Shown one piece after another: positions 48,230 through 57,640 of a DNA stretch of 64,000 nt. Position numbers and translations under genes: made by a program. Position 1 is the stretch's first letter. Every line of letters begins with the position of its first letter. This stretch comes from Metabacillus crassostreae. GTDB taxonomy: Bacteria > Bacillota > Bacilli > Bacillales > Bacillaceae. A model generated the notes under the pieces. That model made no database searches and had not been told where the DNA came from. It saw only the letters and a program-made list of their open reading frames with translations. Where the stretch lies: NCBI RefSeq assembly GCF_016908395.1, contig NZ_JAFBDU010000008.1, positions 1-64,000 on the forward strand, written 5' to 3'.

Positions 48230-50638
48230 TCACACTATAGATCTGCTACTTCCCTGTTGTAATAAAGTTCTCATTTCTTCAAGTGGAAGGGGACGGCTAT
48301 ATAGATAGCCTTGAATATCGTAGCAATGATGTTTAAATAAGAATTCTGCTTGCTCTATTGTTTCTACTCCTTCAGCAATAACATCGATTTCAAGAATTTT
48401 TGCCATTGAAATCAGGGTTACGACTAATGCATCACTTTGTTTGTCAACAGTCAAATCATTAACGAATGATTTATCAATTTTCAAGCAATCGATCGGCAAT
48501 ACTTTTAAATAGCTAATTGAGCTATAACCTGTTCCGAAATCATCTAAGCTTATTCTGATTCCATGGGACTTTAGTTCATTCAATATATTCAGTGTATAAG
48601 CAGTATTATACATGGCAATTGTTTCAGTAATTTCTATTTCTAGCTGCACCGGGCTAAGTCCTGCAGCTTTTAACGTTTCAAGAACAAAATCAACAATATG
48701 ATCATGATAAAATAATAGCTGTGAAAAATTTACAGATAGCCCTTTGAGCTCATAGCCTTCTTCAATTAAACTCTTAAATTGCATACAAGCCTTTTTTAGT
48801 ATATATTGATCAAGCTGAACAATTAAACCACTTTTTTCTGCTATTGGAATAAAGGTTGCTGGAGATATAACTCCCCTTTCTTCTAATGTCCACCTAGCTA
48901 ATGATTCTACTCCCACAAAGCTTTCACTTTTTGCATTGTATTTTGGTTGAAAGAAAATTTGGATGGTTTCATTTTCTATAGCTTTTTTCAATTCTTGCTC
49001 TAAAAATGCAAATTCAATAAGCTCCTGATTGAGTTCTTCACTATAAAACTCATATCCATTTGTACCATTTGCTTTTGATCGATACAAAGCTATATCGGCA
49101 CTTTTGAAAACAACATCTGTTTTGTCACCATCTTTAGGATAAGTAGCAATTCCGATACTTGTCGTTAAATTCCATTCAATATTTGAGACATGAATGGGTT
49201 TATCAAATAAAGATAAAATTTGCTTCGCCAAGCTCTCGACTTGCTCACAGTTTGTTACTTCTGGGAGTAATATCGCAAATTCATCTCCCCCCATTCTCGC
49301 TATTCTACAGTTTTTAGGTAGATTTGTGACAAATCGATTGGCAACTTCACAAATGATTAAATCACCAATATGATGACCATATATGTCGTTCACTATTTTA
49401 AATTGATCAAAATCCAGTGAATAAATCGTAAAGCATGTTTTAGCATCCACAATAGAACTTACCTCTTCGATTAAAAAGCGCCTATTAGGCAAATGAGTTA
49501 AATCATCATGATAAGCTAAAAAATGAACTAGTTCTTTATTTGTTTTTTCTAGAGTAATATCCTTAAACATCCCGTAAACACCAATAACATCACTTTTTAC
49601 TATAATTGGGATAATTGTTAAATCTACAATGATTTCTTGCTTATTTCTCGTATATAGCGAGGTTTCTATTCGTTTAAATTGTTCACTATAAATCCCCTCT
49701 AAAACATTGTTATATAAAGTATGATGATTTCCACCTGTAATGATATCAAACTTCTGATCAATCAGCTCTGCAGACGAATATTCTAGTAGATTAATTGCTG
49801 TTTGATTGGCACTTTTGATGTATCCACTTTTATCAACTAATATAACTCCACTCGGATTTAATTTAAACAATGACTCATATTGTTGTGTACTAATTGATAG
49901 CTTTTCCTTTTCTTCACTAAGCTTCATTTCTCCAAATGTACTAGGAATAATGCCTAGTATAAACAAATAAAGTAACTCAAGTGCAAACGGAATAAGGATT
50001 GTCTCTCTTATTAATGATGGATTGCTAGAAAAAGTTTCAAAATTGACAAGTGAAATAAAAATCATATATGGGATTCCCGCAACACCTAGACCGGTAAAAA
50101 TCCCCCCAATAATCGAAAGAAACATGGCACGAGTATGTAAAAGCTCTGCATTAATTTGATAAAACAGCCTTAATGCAGCTGAAACGATTCCTAAAGTTAA
50201 AAAGAAGGTAATAATAATTAAAGTAGGATGCAAAGCTATAAAATCTTTAAAAATGATAATATATAATACCCCTTCACCTAACAGCAGTAAAAAGGTAAAT
50301 GCTAAGACGAGGAGAAAAAATCTCCTAATAGTAAGTGGCTCAAAGCCTCTTGCTTCCTTAAGAACAAAATAAATTGCAATGATTGAAATAAATAGTGAAA
50401 TACTGAGACGAACAATTTCATCATAGATAGATATATTTAGCGACAAAAGCATACATAATAGTGCTGTCCATGCTAACAAGCCTATGAATACAGCATCCAA
50501 AAATCTAGCTTGTTTTTTACCAAATTTGATTTTCCTACATATGATAAAAATATAGATAATTGCTAGAATCATACCCATATTATTCAAAAAGTAATATTTA
50601 CTATCTATCAAGCTTAATAATTCTGTTACCTGATTCAT
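48230..50638 (-). CDS. GGDEF-EAL c-di-GMP signalling protein with membrane and PAS domains
   Basis: 802 residues. About seven membrane helices occupy the first 240 residues, followed by a PAS domain (about 255-370), GGDEF (intact motif in RMGGDEFAILLPEV) and EAL. In the EAL domain the canonical motif reads ESL, while the further catalytic groups EITET, DDFGTGYSS, KIDKSF and AEGVET are present, so phosphodiesterase activity is likely; the diguanylate cyclase motif is also intact. It may therefore switch between making and breaking c-di-GMP at the membrane. ATG at 50638 follows AGGTG. Confidence 0.88.
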   Translation of the reverse strand: MNQVTELLSLIDSKYYFLNNMGMILAIIYIFIICRKIKFGKKQARFLDAVFIGLLAWTALLCMLLSLNISIYDEIVRLSISLFISIIAIYFVLKEARGFEPLTIRRFFLLVLAFTFLLLLGEGVLYIIIFKDFIALHPTLIIITFFLTLGIVSAALRLFYQINAELLHTRAMFLSIIGGIFTGLGVAGIPYMIFISLVNFETFSSNPSLIRETILIPFALELLYLFILGIIPSTFGEMKLSEEKEKLSISTQQYESLFKLNPSGVILVDKSGYIKSANQTAINLLEYSSAELIDQKFDIITGGNHHTLYNNVLEGIYSEQFKRIETSLYTRNKQEIIVDLTIIPIIVKSDVIGVYGMFKDITLEKTNKELVHFLAYHDDLTHLPNRRFLIEEVSSIVDAKTCFTIYSLDFDQFKIVNDIYGHHIGDLIICEVANRFVTNLPKNCRIARMGGDEFAILLPEVTNCEQVESLAKQILSLFDKPIHVSNIEWNLTTSIGIATYPKDGDKTDVVFKSADIALYRSKANGTNGYEFYSEELNQELIEFAFLEQELKKAIENETIQIFFQPKYNAKSESFVGVESLARWTLEERGVISPATFIPIAEKSGLIVQLDQYILKKACMQFKSLIEEGYELKGLSVNFSQLLFYHDHIVDFVLETLKAAGLSPVQLEIEITETIAMYNTAYTLNILNELKSHGIRISLDDFGTGYSSISYLKVLPIDCLKIDKSFVNDLTVDKQSDALVVTLISMAKILEIDVIAEGVETIEQAEFLFKHHCYDIQGYLYSRPLPLEEMRTLLQQGSSRSIV

Positions 50639-50723
50639 CGCAATCACCTAATTTCTTTATATATATTTCTACAATTTTATATATAATATAACATATTATG
50701 AGAGCGCTTACCTTATTATCCAA

Positions 50724-50756
50724 AACAAAAACCGCTTAAAATTAGCGGTTTTTGTT
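50724..50756 (-). terminator. nox terminator
   Basis: Hairpin AAAACCGCT / AGCGGTTTT with A and T runs on both sides, about 30 bases after the nox stop codon. Confidence 0.85.
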
Positions 50757-50783
50757 TTATAAATAGTAAAATAGTTATTTTAT

Positions 50784-52112
50784 TTACATAACCTGTAAAC
50801 CAGCTTGATTTAAGAAGTTCCACGGTTTGTTATAATGTGGTTGGAAAAAGAAATCAACAAAGCCTAATTCATCTGTTGTCATTTTATTTTGAATTACTAC
50901 AGACAATGTATTTATAGATTGAGTTACATCCACCTTAGACATAACCTGTGCCCCTACAATACGCTTTGTTGTTTCTTCATATACAACCTTTAATCTTATA
51001 TCCTCATATGATGGCATAAATTCAGGACGATCATGCTCTAAGATTGTGATACTTTTCACATTCATACCCATACGAAGTGCCATTGCTTCTGTCAAACCAG
51101 TTGTAGCGATATTTTGTTCATAAATCTTAATACCTGATGTTCCTTGAGTACCCATATAACGGATTGTCGGTTTTAGCAGGTTTTTCGCAACCAATGTTCC
51201 CATTCTTACTGCATTTGTTGCAAGTGGAATATATGCATGCTCACCTGTTGGGTTGTAATGAATAGCACAGCTATCTCCAGCTGCAAGTACATCTTTATGA
51301 CTTGTTACCATATACTCATCAACTTTAATTGCACCATTTTCAAGCATATCAATCTGGCCTTTAAATAAACCAGTATTAGGTCTAAAACCGATACATAATA
51401 TAACAAGATCAGCTTGATATGTTCCATTAGATGTTTCAACTGCTGTTACTTTATTTCCTTCTCCAACAAATTTTGTCACAGATTTTCCTAAAGCTAGTTG
51501 AACTCCACGATTTCGAAAATCCTCTTCTACTATATTTGTAAAATCCTCATCCAAATATTTGCTTAGAATTCTTTCTTCACCATCAATTAGCGTAACATTT
51601 TTGCCACTCATTTCAAATGCTTCTACTAATTCAATCCCTATATACCCTGCTCCTACGACAACAATATTTTGTGCAGTTTTTGCTTTTTCAATAATTGTGT
51701 TCGCGTGATGAAAGTTTTTACACAATAAAACATTTTCCATAGTAATGCCCTCTATATTTGGTATTACTGGCCAAGATCCTGTTGTAATAACTAGTTTATC
51801 AAATGTATCCTCTACTAGTTTTTCTGTTTCAAGGTTTTTAGCAGTAATTGTTTTTGCTTCTATATTTACATCAACTACTTCATGCTTCATAAACATATTC
51901 ACACCTAAATTTGTTAATTCCTCAGGAGTACAATAAAATAAACCATTTGGATCTTTCACAACGCCACCTACATGTAATGCAATTCCACAAGATAAAAATG
52001 AAATATTATCATTTTTTTCATAAACATTTATATGTGCATCTGGGTATTGCTTCACCATATTAGAGATCGCAGCAGTCCCAGCATGTGTACATCCAATAAC
52101 AGCAATTTTCAT
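50784..52112 (-). CDS. nox: FAD-dependent NADH oxidase (Nox) / CoA-disulfide reductase family
   Basis: 442 residues. The FAD fold begins IAVIGCTHAGTAA with the His10 typical of NADH oxidases and peroxidases, and the single redox-active cysteine is Cys42 in SFLSCGIAL. The NAD fold is IVVVGAGYIGIELVEAF, and a dimerisation domain follows. Members reduce oxygen to water with NADH, or reduce CoA disulfide; the operator context (three Rex boxes) favours an NADH-balancing oxidase. AGGAGG precedes the ATG. Monocistronic, with promoter and terminator visible. Confidence 0.85.
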   Translation of the reverse strand: MKIAVIGCTHAGTAAISNMVKQYPDAHINVYEKNDNISFLSCGIALHVGGVVKDPNGLFYCTPEELTNLGVNMFMKHEVVDVNIEAKTITAKNLETEKLVEDTFDKLVITTGSWPVIPNIEGITMENVLLCKNFHHANTIIEKAKTAQNIVVVGAGYIGIELVEAFEMSGKNVTLIDGEERILSKYLDEDFTNIVEEDFRNRGVQLALGKSVTKFVGEGNKVTAVETSNGTYQADLVILCIGFRPNTGLFKGQIDMLENGAIKVDEYMVTSHKDVLAAGDSCAIHYNPTGEHAYIPLATNAVRMGTLVAKNLLKPTIRYMGTQGTSGIKIYEQNIATTGLTEAMALRMGMNVKSITILEHDRPEFMPSYEDIRLKVVYEETTKRIVGAQVMSKVDVTQSINTLSVVIQNKMTTDELGFVDFFFQPHYNKPWNFLNQAGLQVM

Positions 52113-52151
52113 TATTTTTTCCTCCTAGAATTGTTTCGTGATTTTGTTTGT

Positions 52152-52169
52152 TTGTGAAATATTTCACAT
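52152..52169. promoter_or_regulatory. Rex operator 1 of nox
   Basis: TTGTGAAATATTTCACAT, one base short of the Rex consensus palindrome TTGTGAAATATTTCACAA. It lies downstream of the predicted transcription start, in the nox leader. Confidence 0.85.
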
Positions 52170-52173
52170 AAGT

Positions 52174-52191
52174 TTGTGAAGTTATTCACAT
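52174..52191. promoter_or_regulatory. Rex operator 2 of nox
   Basis: TTGTGAAGTTATTCACAT, with both half-sites TTGTGAA and TTCACA(T) intact. Its centre is 22 bp from operator 1, two helical turns, so dimers would sit on the same DNA face. It lies at or near the transcription start. Confidence 0.85.
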
Positions 52192-52206
52192 TTACTTGAT
52201 GTCTTT

Positions 52207-52235
52207 ATTATATTCCACCTTTTATATAATTTCAA
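52207..52235 (-). promoter_or_regulatory. nox promoter
   Basis: Minus-strand TTGAAA and TATAAT with 17 bases between. It is framed by Rex operator 3 upstream and operators 1 and 2 downstream. Confidence 0.75.
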
Positions 52236-52242
52236 TACTTAT

Positions 52243-52260
52243 TTGTGAAGTTTTTCACAA
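52243..52260. promoter_or_regulatory. Rex operator 3 of nox
   Basis: TTGTGAAGTTTTTCACAA has both half-sites of the Rex palindrome fully intact. It lies just upstream of the -35 box and 69 bp (centre to centre) from operator 2. Confidence 0.88.
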
Positions 52261-52322
52261 ATTGTGTTTTTGATAAGGTGTAATCCCTTTTTGATTGGGA
52301 CTACACCTTACACATAGCATGC

Positions 52323-52471
52323 TTATTTGCTCTTTAGCGTGATTTATTTGCTCTTTTTCTGTTATATTTGCTTATTTTCTATATTTATTTGCTCTTTGGT
52401 CTATTTATTTGCTCAAAATCATTATATATTAGATTTTCGACAAAAAACGACACATCAATTACCACACCACA
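52323..52471. repeat. 20-21-bp tandem array 3 with conserved flank
   Basis: Five copies of a unit around TTTATTTGCTCTTT; the conserved G falls at 52329, 52350, 52370, 52391 and 52411, so the period is 20-21. The array is followed by TTAGATTTTCGACAAAAAAC, then GACACATCAATTACCACACC, which parallels the flank of arrays 1 and 2. The flank directly abuts the stop codon of the MutS2-like gene, so the array lies in that gene's 3' untranslated region. Confidence 0.75.
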
Positions 52472-54376
52472 CTATTCTTCCTCACCATATTCAATCGTTA
52501 GTCCATCAACATGCTTTTTGTTCATCATTTTCTTCTTCTTACGTACATCCTTTGCATCAAACACCTGATCTAAATCATATTCCTCAGGATATAGCTCTTC
52601 ACGATCAATAAATGGTTTTACCCTTTTATGATTTAGCTTTATTTTCTCCCCTTTAACAATGAGCTGTAACTCTCCTATTGAATTCGCACCAGCTTCCACA
52701 ATTCCTTTTGATCGTAGATGTGGTATCCATATCGCATCACCAACTTTGAATGAAGATACTGATGTAGATTCCTTCTGCTTTTCTTTTTTCTGTTGAGTCT
52801 TTTCTTTTACCATAATTTCAGGTGTAATATCAATACCTTGTTTAGATCGTGGATTACCATATGAAATTCTCTTCGCACGGCTTATAATTTGTTCTGGCAT
52901 TCCTAACTTCTCAGCAATTGAGAAGGCTTGACTTTCTCCCCCTTTTCCAATAAGAAGCTTATAAAGTGGCTGTAATGTTTCAAGATCAAAATCCATTGAG
53001 CCATTTTGGAAACCAGGTGCCCTTTCTGCAAATTCTTTAATCTCACTATAATGAGTCGTGGCAATCATTAATGCTTCAGAATTATATAAAGCCTCTAAAA
53101 TTGCAATTGCCAAACCCATCCCCTCATTAGGATCTGTTCCTGAGCCTATTTCATCAAGAATTACAAGTGTATTTCTCCGTGATTGCTTCAAAATCGAAAC
53201 CACATTTTGAATATGTGAAGAAAATGTACTTAATGAATGCTCAATACTTTGGTGATCACCTATATCTACAAAAATATCATGTACGATAGTAAAAACACTG
53301 TCCTTACTTGCAGGAATGTGTAAGCCTGATTGAACCATCATCGCTAATAACCCTACCGTTTTGATTGTAACTGTTTTTCCACCTGTATTAGGACCTGTTA
53401 TCACAAGCGCACGATAATCAATTCCTAACGTCATTGTTAATGGTACTGCACTGTGACCTAACAAAGGATGTTTAGCATTTTTGATATCAAAGCCTTCATT
53501 TTTGTTCACAATCACTTCATTTGCTTTCATGAATTTACTCAGCTTGGCTTTTGCAAAGATAAAATCATAGGAAACCATTCCTTCAACATTAATTTGTAGC
53601 TCTTTTGTATATGTTGCTGTTAAATCTGTTAAGTGACCGAGAATTCTTTGCATTTCAAGCTCTTCCTCAACCTTTAAATAAGCTAGTTCATCCTGAAGTT
53701 TATTAAGATCATTTGGCTCCATGTATACGGTTTGACCACTTGATGATGTATCAACAATTGTTCCTGGAAATTTTCGTTTAAATTCACTTTTTACCGAAAC
53801 AGCGTATCTTCCATTTCTCACTGTAATCACTGCATCCTGTAAATAACTTGATGAAGATTTCATTATTTGTGTTAGCTTAGTTTTCACCTTCTCTTCAATT
53901 GTTCTTATCTTGTTTCTCGTTTTAGTTAAAAATCTGCTTGCATAATCATCTATTGAATTGTTTCGAATACAACGTGTAATTTCTTCTTTTAAATCTTCTA
54001 GCTCATATAAAGAATAAGCGTAAGAACTAATAGTTGGAGCATTGTATTCCTGCTTCAGCATAAATCGTTTTATTTTTTTTACACTATCTAAAAATGCACT
54101 TAAAAACTCAAATTGCTCTGGAGATGGGAGGTATCCTTTATCAACTAAAGTAATCATTTGCAAAACACCTTGTAAGGAATGAACAGGTATACTTGCGGAC
54201 TTTTCAATAATTGCACATGCTTCTGTTGTTTCATTTAACTTCCTTTTTATTTTCATCTCATCTGTTAACGGTGTTACATTCAGTGCTCTTTGTTTACCTT
54301 CATCACTCATCGTATAATCACTAAGCTGCTTTAATACTTTATTGAACTCTACACTTTCAATTGCTTTATTATTCAA
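52472..54376 (-). CDS. MutS2-like ATPase lacking the Smr nuclease domain
   Basis: 634 residues; typical MutS2 has about 780. The core, clamp (coiled-coil) and ATPase domains are present, with Walker A ITGPNTGGKTVT and Walker B LVILDEIGSGTDPNEG, and a KOW-like segment after about residue 540 (FKVGDAIWIPHLRSKGIVEA). The C-terminal Smr domain with its LDLRG motif is absent; the protein ends in a Lys-rich stretch. MutS2 proteins act on branched DNA or split collided ribosomes. This seems to be a shorter paralogue, not the housekeeping mutSB. Confidence 0.85.
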   Translation of the reverse strand: MNNKAIESVEFNKVLKQLSDYTMSDEGKQRALNVTPLTDEMKIKRKLNETTEACAIIEKSASIPVHSLQGVLQMITLVDKGYLPSPEQFEFLSAFLDSVKKIKRFMLKQEYNAPTISSYAYSLYELEDLKEEITRCIRNNSIDDYASRFLTKTRNKIRTIEEKVKTKLTQIMKSSSSYLQDAVITVRNGRYAVSVKSEFKRKFPGTIVDTSSSGQTVYMEPNDLNKLQDELAYLKVEEELEMQRILGHLTDLTATYTKELQINVEGMVSYDFIFAKAKLSKFMKANEVIVNKNEGFDIKNAKHPLLGHSAVPLTMTLGIDYRALVITGPNTGGKTVTIKTVGLLAMMVQSGLHIPASKDSVFTIVHDIFVDIGDHQSIEHSLSTFSSHIQNVVSILKQSRRNTLVILDEIGSGTDPNEGMGLAIAILEALYNSEALMIATTHYSEIKEFAERAPGFQNGSMDFDLETLQPLYKLLIGKGGESQAFSIAEKLGMPEQIISRAKRISYGNPRSKQGIDITPEIMVKEKTQQKKEKQKESTSVSSFKVGDAIWIPHLRSKGIVEAGANSIGELQLIVKGEKIKLNHKRVKPFIDREELYPEEYDLDQVFDAKDVRKKKKMMNKKHVDGLTIEYGEEE

Positions 54377-54832
54377 TGTTTTAATCCTCCATTTTGAAAA
54401 AGCTTATTTTGTATAACACTAAAAAACAAATTTACTTCAACGCAAAAAGGTGATGAACATAGGCTGTTCATCACCTTTAAGATCTCTTATTTAGACATAC
54501 TGCTCCAATTTCATAAATAGAAAAACGTACTTTTTGCATGTATGCGTTTTTGACATAAAAAAAACGCACTTAAACAAAGTACGGATTTTCATACGAGCAC
54601 TATGTAAGAGATCACAATTGTGTTGTACATAACCGTTTTGTTCTCAACCTTCTACATAAGACAAACTCAAATAAACCTTTACTAACAAAAGATTTTTAAA
54701 GTTGAATGATGTAGTTGAAGTATTTACTTCGTTTAGTTAAGAACAGAAACCCTCACAAAACACATCTCCTAATATTTGTTACTTTTAAGATAACAGAAAT
54801 TAATTTCAATTGTCAATATAGTTATAAAAAAC
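54377..54832. other. Noncoding region with nested hairpins
   Basis: Contains a terminator-like hairpin at 54446-54478 (arms AAAGGTGATGAACA / TGTTCATCACCTTT) and a nested stem structure at 54525-54582. On the minus strand two tiny overlapping frames exist (13 and 33 codons), without good ribosome-binding sites. The rest is AT-rich. It separates the acetyltransferase gene from the MutS2-like gene and may encode a small RNA. Confidence 0.4.
54446..54478 (-). terminator. Strong hairpin, probable terminator
   Basis: Fourteen-base perfect stem AAAGGTGATGAACA with its complement around a TAGGC loop, continuing on the minus strand into TTTTT. It lies about 355 bases beyond the acetyltransferase stop, which suggests that a transcript covers the noncoding region. 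Confidence 0.7.
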
Positions 54833-55615
54833 TTATAGCCCATTTCTTATCTCTTCAACACTTTTTCCACCTAGGAACGCATGTCCTGTTTTGAAATTTA
54901 AGATCGTTTCAAAGCCAGATTTTTCATATACCTTTTCCACTCTTTCATTTATCGGTAAAACCCAAAATCGCTCGATCTGCTTTTGCTCAACTTCTTTTTG
55001 GATATAGTGGATAAGCTGTCCAACTAGTCCTTTACCACGATAGCTTTCGATTGTTGCAACACTTTCTAACCGAGCATCTTTGTCATGGTAAAAAACACAT
55101 GCTGTTGAACATGCTACTCCATCATATCTTAATAAATAATGGGTATAAGATTTGTTGTTAAATTCTTCTTCAAAGGCTTTTTCTCTGATCGAACCACCAA
55201 ATTCTTGGATTTGACACTCAATATGAATAGCCTCTCGCTTATTATCTAGTGTTACTTCTTCAATCGTGATATTACTGATCTTCTCAATATCTACTTTTCT
55301 ATTCCAAAGCTGCACTGGGTTAGAAAACTCTTCAAAGCCAAAGCCTCTTTGTTTCAATAATGTAATGAAATCTTGATTATTTTCATATTGTGAAAGATAA
55401 AATCTTGGAATAATGTTTCTTGCTTGATAAAAGGAAACAACCTCATCAATTATTTCATTGTAACTTCCTGTATATGAAGAGATATGAGCATGATTGGCAT
55501 CATAATAATCCGGTTGGTTTTCATTTAAAAACAAATACCCCCAGCTTGTTTTTATTTTTGTTGAAAATGATGAGATGTAAGCAATATCCAATGCTTCTAT
55601 ATAGTGTTCATTCAT
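54833..55615 (-). CDS. GNAT-family N-acetyltransferase
   Basis: 260 residues. The acetyl-CoA binding pattern ESVATIESYRGKGLVGQLIH is in the C-terminal half; the N-terminal half is a diverged GNAT-like domain. Substrate unknown. The ATG at 55615 has AAAGGAGG ten bases upstream; the frame is open to 55654, but that start would place the ribosome-binding site within the gene. Divergent from the MFS carrier gene. Confidence 0.82.
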   Translation of the reverse strand: MNEHYIEALDIAYISSFSTKIKTSWGYLFLNENQPDYYDANHAHISSYTGSYNEIIDEVVSFYQARNIIPRFYLSQYENNQDFITLLKQRGFGFEEFSNPVQLWNRKVDIEKISNITIEEVTLDNKREAIHIECQIQEFGGSIREKAFEEEFNNKSYTHYLLRYDGVACSTACVFYHDKDARLESVATIESYRGKGLVGQLIHYIQKEVEQKQIERFWVLPINERVEKVYEKSGFETILNFKTGHAFLGGKSVEEIRNGL

Positions 55616-55758
55616 GTACGGATTGCCTCCTTTAAATTGCTTTTTCTCAATCATATCAGGTATTGAAGCATACTAGCTACTAAAATATATGAATCTCTTA
55701 TTTTTCAAATCTGTAAAAATGGTATAATTTTAAACGTGCATCTAAGGGAGGAGAAATT

Positions 55759-57054
55759 ATGTCTTATTTTCAACAAGTGATACAGCACAATATGGCTCCA
55801 ATAAAAACAAAATTTTATTATGGTTGGATCATTGTTGCTTTATCAGCTATGGGGGTATTTTTTTCAGGACCTGGTCAAACCTATACGATATCACTGTTTA
55901 TAGATGAATATATAAAAGAATTTGGCTGGAGCAGGTCAACTGTTTCGTCTATTTATTCAGCAGCAACATTACTAGCAGGTATCTTGTTATTTCTTGTTGG
56001 TCGATTAATTGATAAATATGGTCAACGAAAAATGGTTGTTATTATTGGAAGTATGCTTGCGCTTGCTTGTTTTTGGAATAGCTTTGTTTCAAATATGGTT
56101 ATGTTGTTTATTGGATTTTTCCTTATTCGATTATTTGGGCAAGGCTCCATGACATTACTACCAAACACATTAGTTCCACAATGGTTTATAAAATATCGCG
56201 GTCGTGCCTTTAGCTTTATGGCTATAGGAGGATTTGTTAGCTCTGCAGCTTTCCCTATAATAAACGCATGGCTAATTACAACATATGATTGGCAAACAAC
56301 TTGGACGGTATGGGGAATTTTACTTCTCGTTATTTTTGTTCCAGTTGCGTATGTATTTACACGGAATAAACCAGAAGATATCGGATTACTTCCAGATGAT
56401 GCGACTGTTTTGAAAAGAACTGGTCAGGAAATTCAGGAAGATGAAACCATTTTAGAAGAAAACTGGACACTGAAAGAAGCGAGAAAAACAGTTGCATTTT
56501 GGCTACTTCTTTTTATCGTAGCTATTCCTGCTTTAGTTAACACAGGATTAACCTTTCATTTAGTATCTATTCTTGGTGAGGGTGGGATGAAGCCTGGTGT
56601 TGCAGCACTTATATTGAGTTTAATGGCAATCATCGGATTTCCAATCACCTTTATTTCAGGCTTTATTTTAGAACGAGTTAAAGTAAATATATTATTAGCT
56701 ATTGTGTTTATTGGTGAGATTTTCATGATCATTATTATCTTTTTTACAGATAGCATCTTTATGGCGATTTTATTTGGAGTTGTTTGGGGAATTACAGGGG
56801 GACTAGAGCGCATAACACTAGCGATTGTTTGGCCTTCTTATTTTGGAAGAAAGCATATTGGTAGTATAAAGGGTGTTGCCATGACCATGATGGTTATTGG
56901 TTCTGCTTTTGGACCATTACCTTTCGGAGTAGCCTTTGACATGTTTAAAGGATATGAGGAAATTCTTTTAGCAACGTTAATTTTACCTGTTGCGGCTGCC
57001 ATTGCGGCTATTTCAGCAAAACAGCCTGTGAAAAGTGAGACATTGAAAAGTTAA
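55759..57054 (+). CDS. MFS transporter (oxalate/formate-antiporter or MCT-like)
   Basis: 431 residues with twelve predicted membrane helices. The N-terminus FYYGWIIVALSAMGVFFSGP and the loop 2-3 motif GRLIDKYGQRKMV are typical of the MCT/OFA branch of the major facilitator superfamily. Members carry monocarboxylates or similar small acids, but no pathway neighbours point to a substrate. GGGAGGAG precedes the ATG. A bidirectional terminator follows. Confidence 0.83.
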   Translation: MSYFQQVIQHNMAPIKTKFYYGWIIVALSAMGVFFSGPGQTYTISLFIDEYIKEFGWSRSTVSSIYSAATLLAGILLFLVGRLIDKYGQRKMVVIIGSMLALACFWNSFVSNMVMLFIGFFLIRLFGQGSMTLLPNTLVPQWFIKYRGRAFSFMAIGGFVSSAAFPIINAWLITTYDWQTTWTVWGILLLVIFVPVAYVFTRNKPEDIGLLPDDATVLKRTGQEIQEDETILEENWTLKEARKTVAFWLLLFIVAIPALVNTGLTFHLVSILGEGGMKPGVAALILSLMAIIGFPITFISGFILERVKVNILLAIVFIGEIFMIIIIFFTDSIFMAILFGVVWGITGGLERITLAIVWPSYFGRKHIGSIKGVAMTMMVIGSAFGPLPFGVAFDMFKGYEEILLATLILPVAAAIAAISAKQPVKSETLKS

Positions 57055-57070
57055 ATCTAAGTAGCGCAAT

Positions 57071-57112
57071 TTAAAAAGACGTTCATTAATGGGAAATGAA
57101 CGTCTTTTTCTT
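57071..57112. terminator. Bidirectional terminator
   Basis: Stem AAAAAGACGTTCATT / AATGAACGTCTTTTT between the convergent MFS and PhnA-like genes. Confidence 0.9.
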
Positions 57113-57133
57113 ATATCAGAAATTTCTTTGTTA

Positions 57134-57472
57134 CTATGCTTTCTTAACAAATTCAGATTTGAGCTTCATCTCACCAAATCCATCAATTTTGCAGTCAATA
57201 TCATGATCTCCATCTACTAAACGAATATTTTTTACCTTCGTCCCAATTTTCACAACCAATGAAGTCCCCTTCACTTTAAGATCTTTCACGACTGTTATAG
57301 AATCACCATCGATTAAAATATTTCCATTTGCATCTTTGATGATCTTGTCCTCATTTTGTTGGTTTTCTCCCTCTAACGTCCATTCGTGGCTACATTCGGG
57401 ACAAATCAGAAGACTTCCATCTTCATATGTATATTGTGAATGACAATTTGGGCAATTCGGTAACTCTACCAT
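57134..57472 (-). CDS. PhnA-like zinc-ribbon protein (YjdM family)
   Basis: 112 residues. An N-terminal zinc ribbon has two CxxC pairs ([20 protein letters not shown] and the following ECSHEW), and the C-terminal PhnA domain starts [20 protein letters not shown]. Despite the historical name, members are not shown to act in phosphonate breakdown. The ATG at 57472 follows GGAGG by eight bases. Monocistronic by appearance. Confidence 0.87.
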   Translation of the reverse strand: MVELPNCPNCHSQYTYEDGSLLICPECSHEWTLEGENQQNEDKIIKDANGNILIDGDSITVVKDLKVKGTSLVVKIGTKVKNIRLVDGDHDIDCKIDGFGEMKLKSEFVKKA

Positions 57473-57640
57473 ATGTAGTTCCTCCAAGTTTTTTTCTCTC
57501 ATTTATTATACATTAAGTGAAAAAACAGGAAGGATTCTTTAATTTATCATAAGAAACACCAGGTTATGAGCTAACTTTGCTCTTAATTCGGTTTGGTATG
57601 TACACATATTTGCGCACTTGATACATAACCTACTACATTT

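Noticed and set aside
48150-48233. 27-codon frame with GTG start overlapping the GGDEF-EAL stop codon and ending at element A5
   Set aside because: No ribosome-binding site and no recognisable sequence; the neat end at the repeat is consistent with the general placement of these elements behind stop codons, but it is not evidence of translation.
54480-54620. Two overlapping tiny minus-strand frames (13 and 33 codons, joined by ATGA)
   Set aside because: Ribosome-binding sites are poor and the second frame coincides with the nested hairpin, so an RNA structure explains the sequence better.
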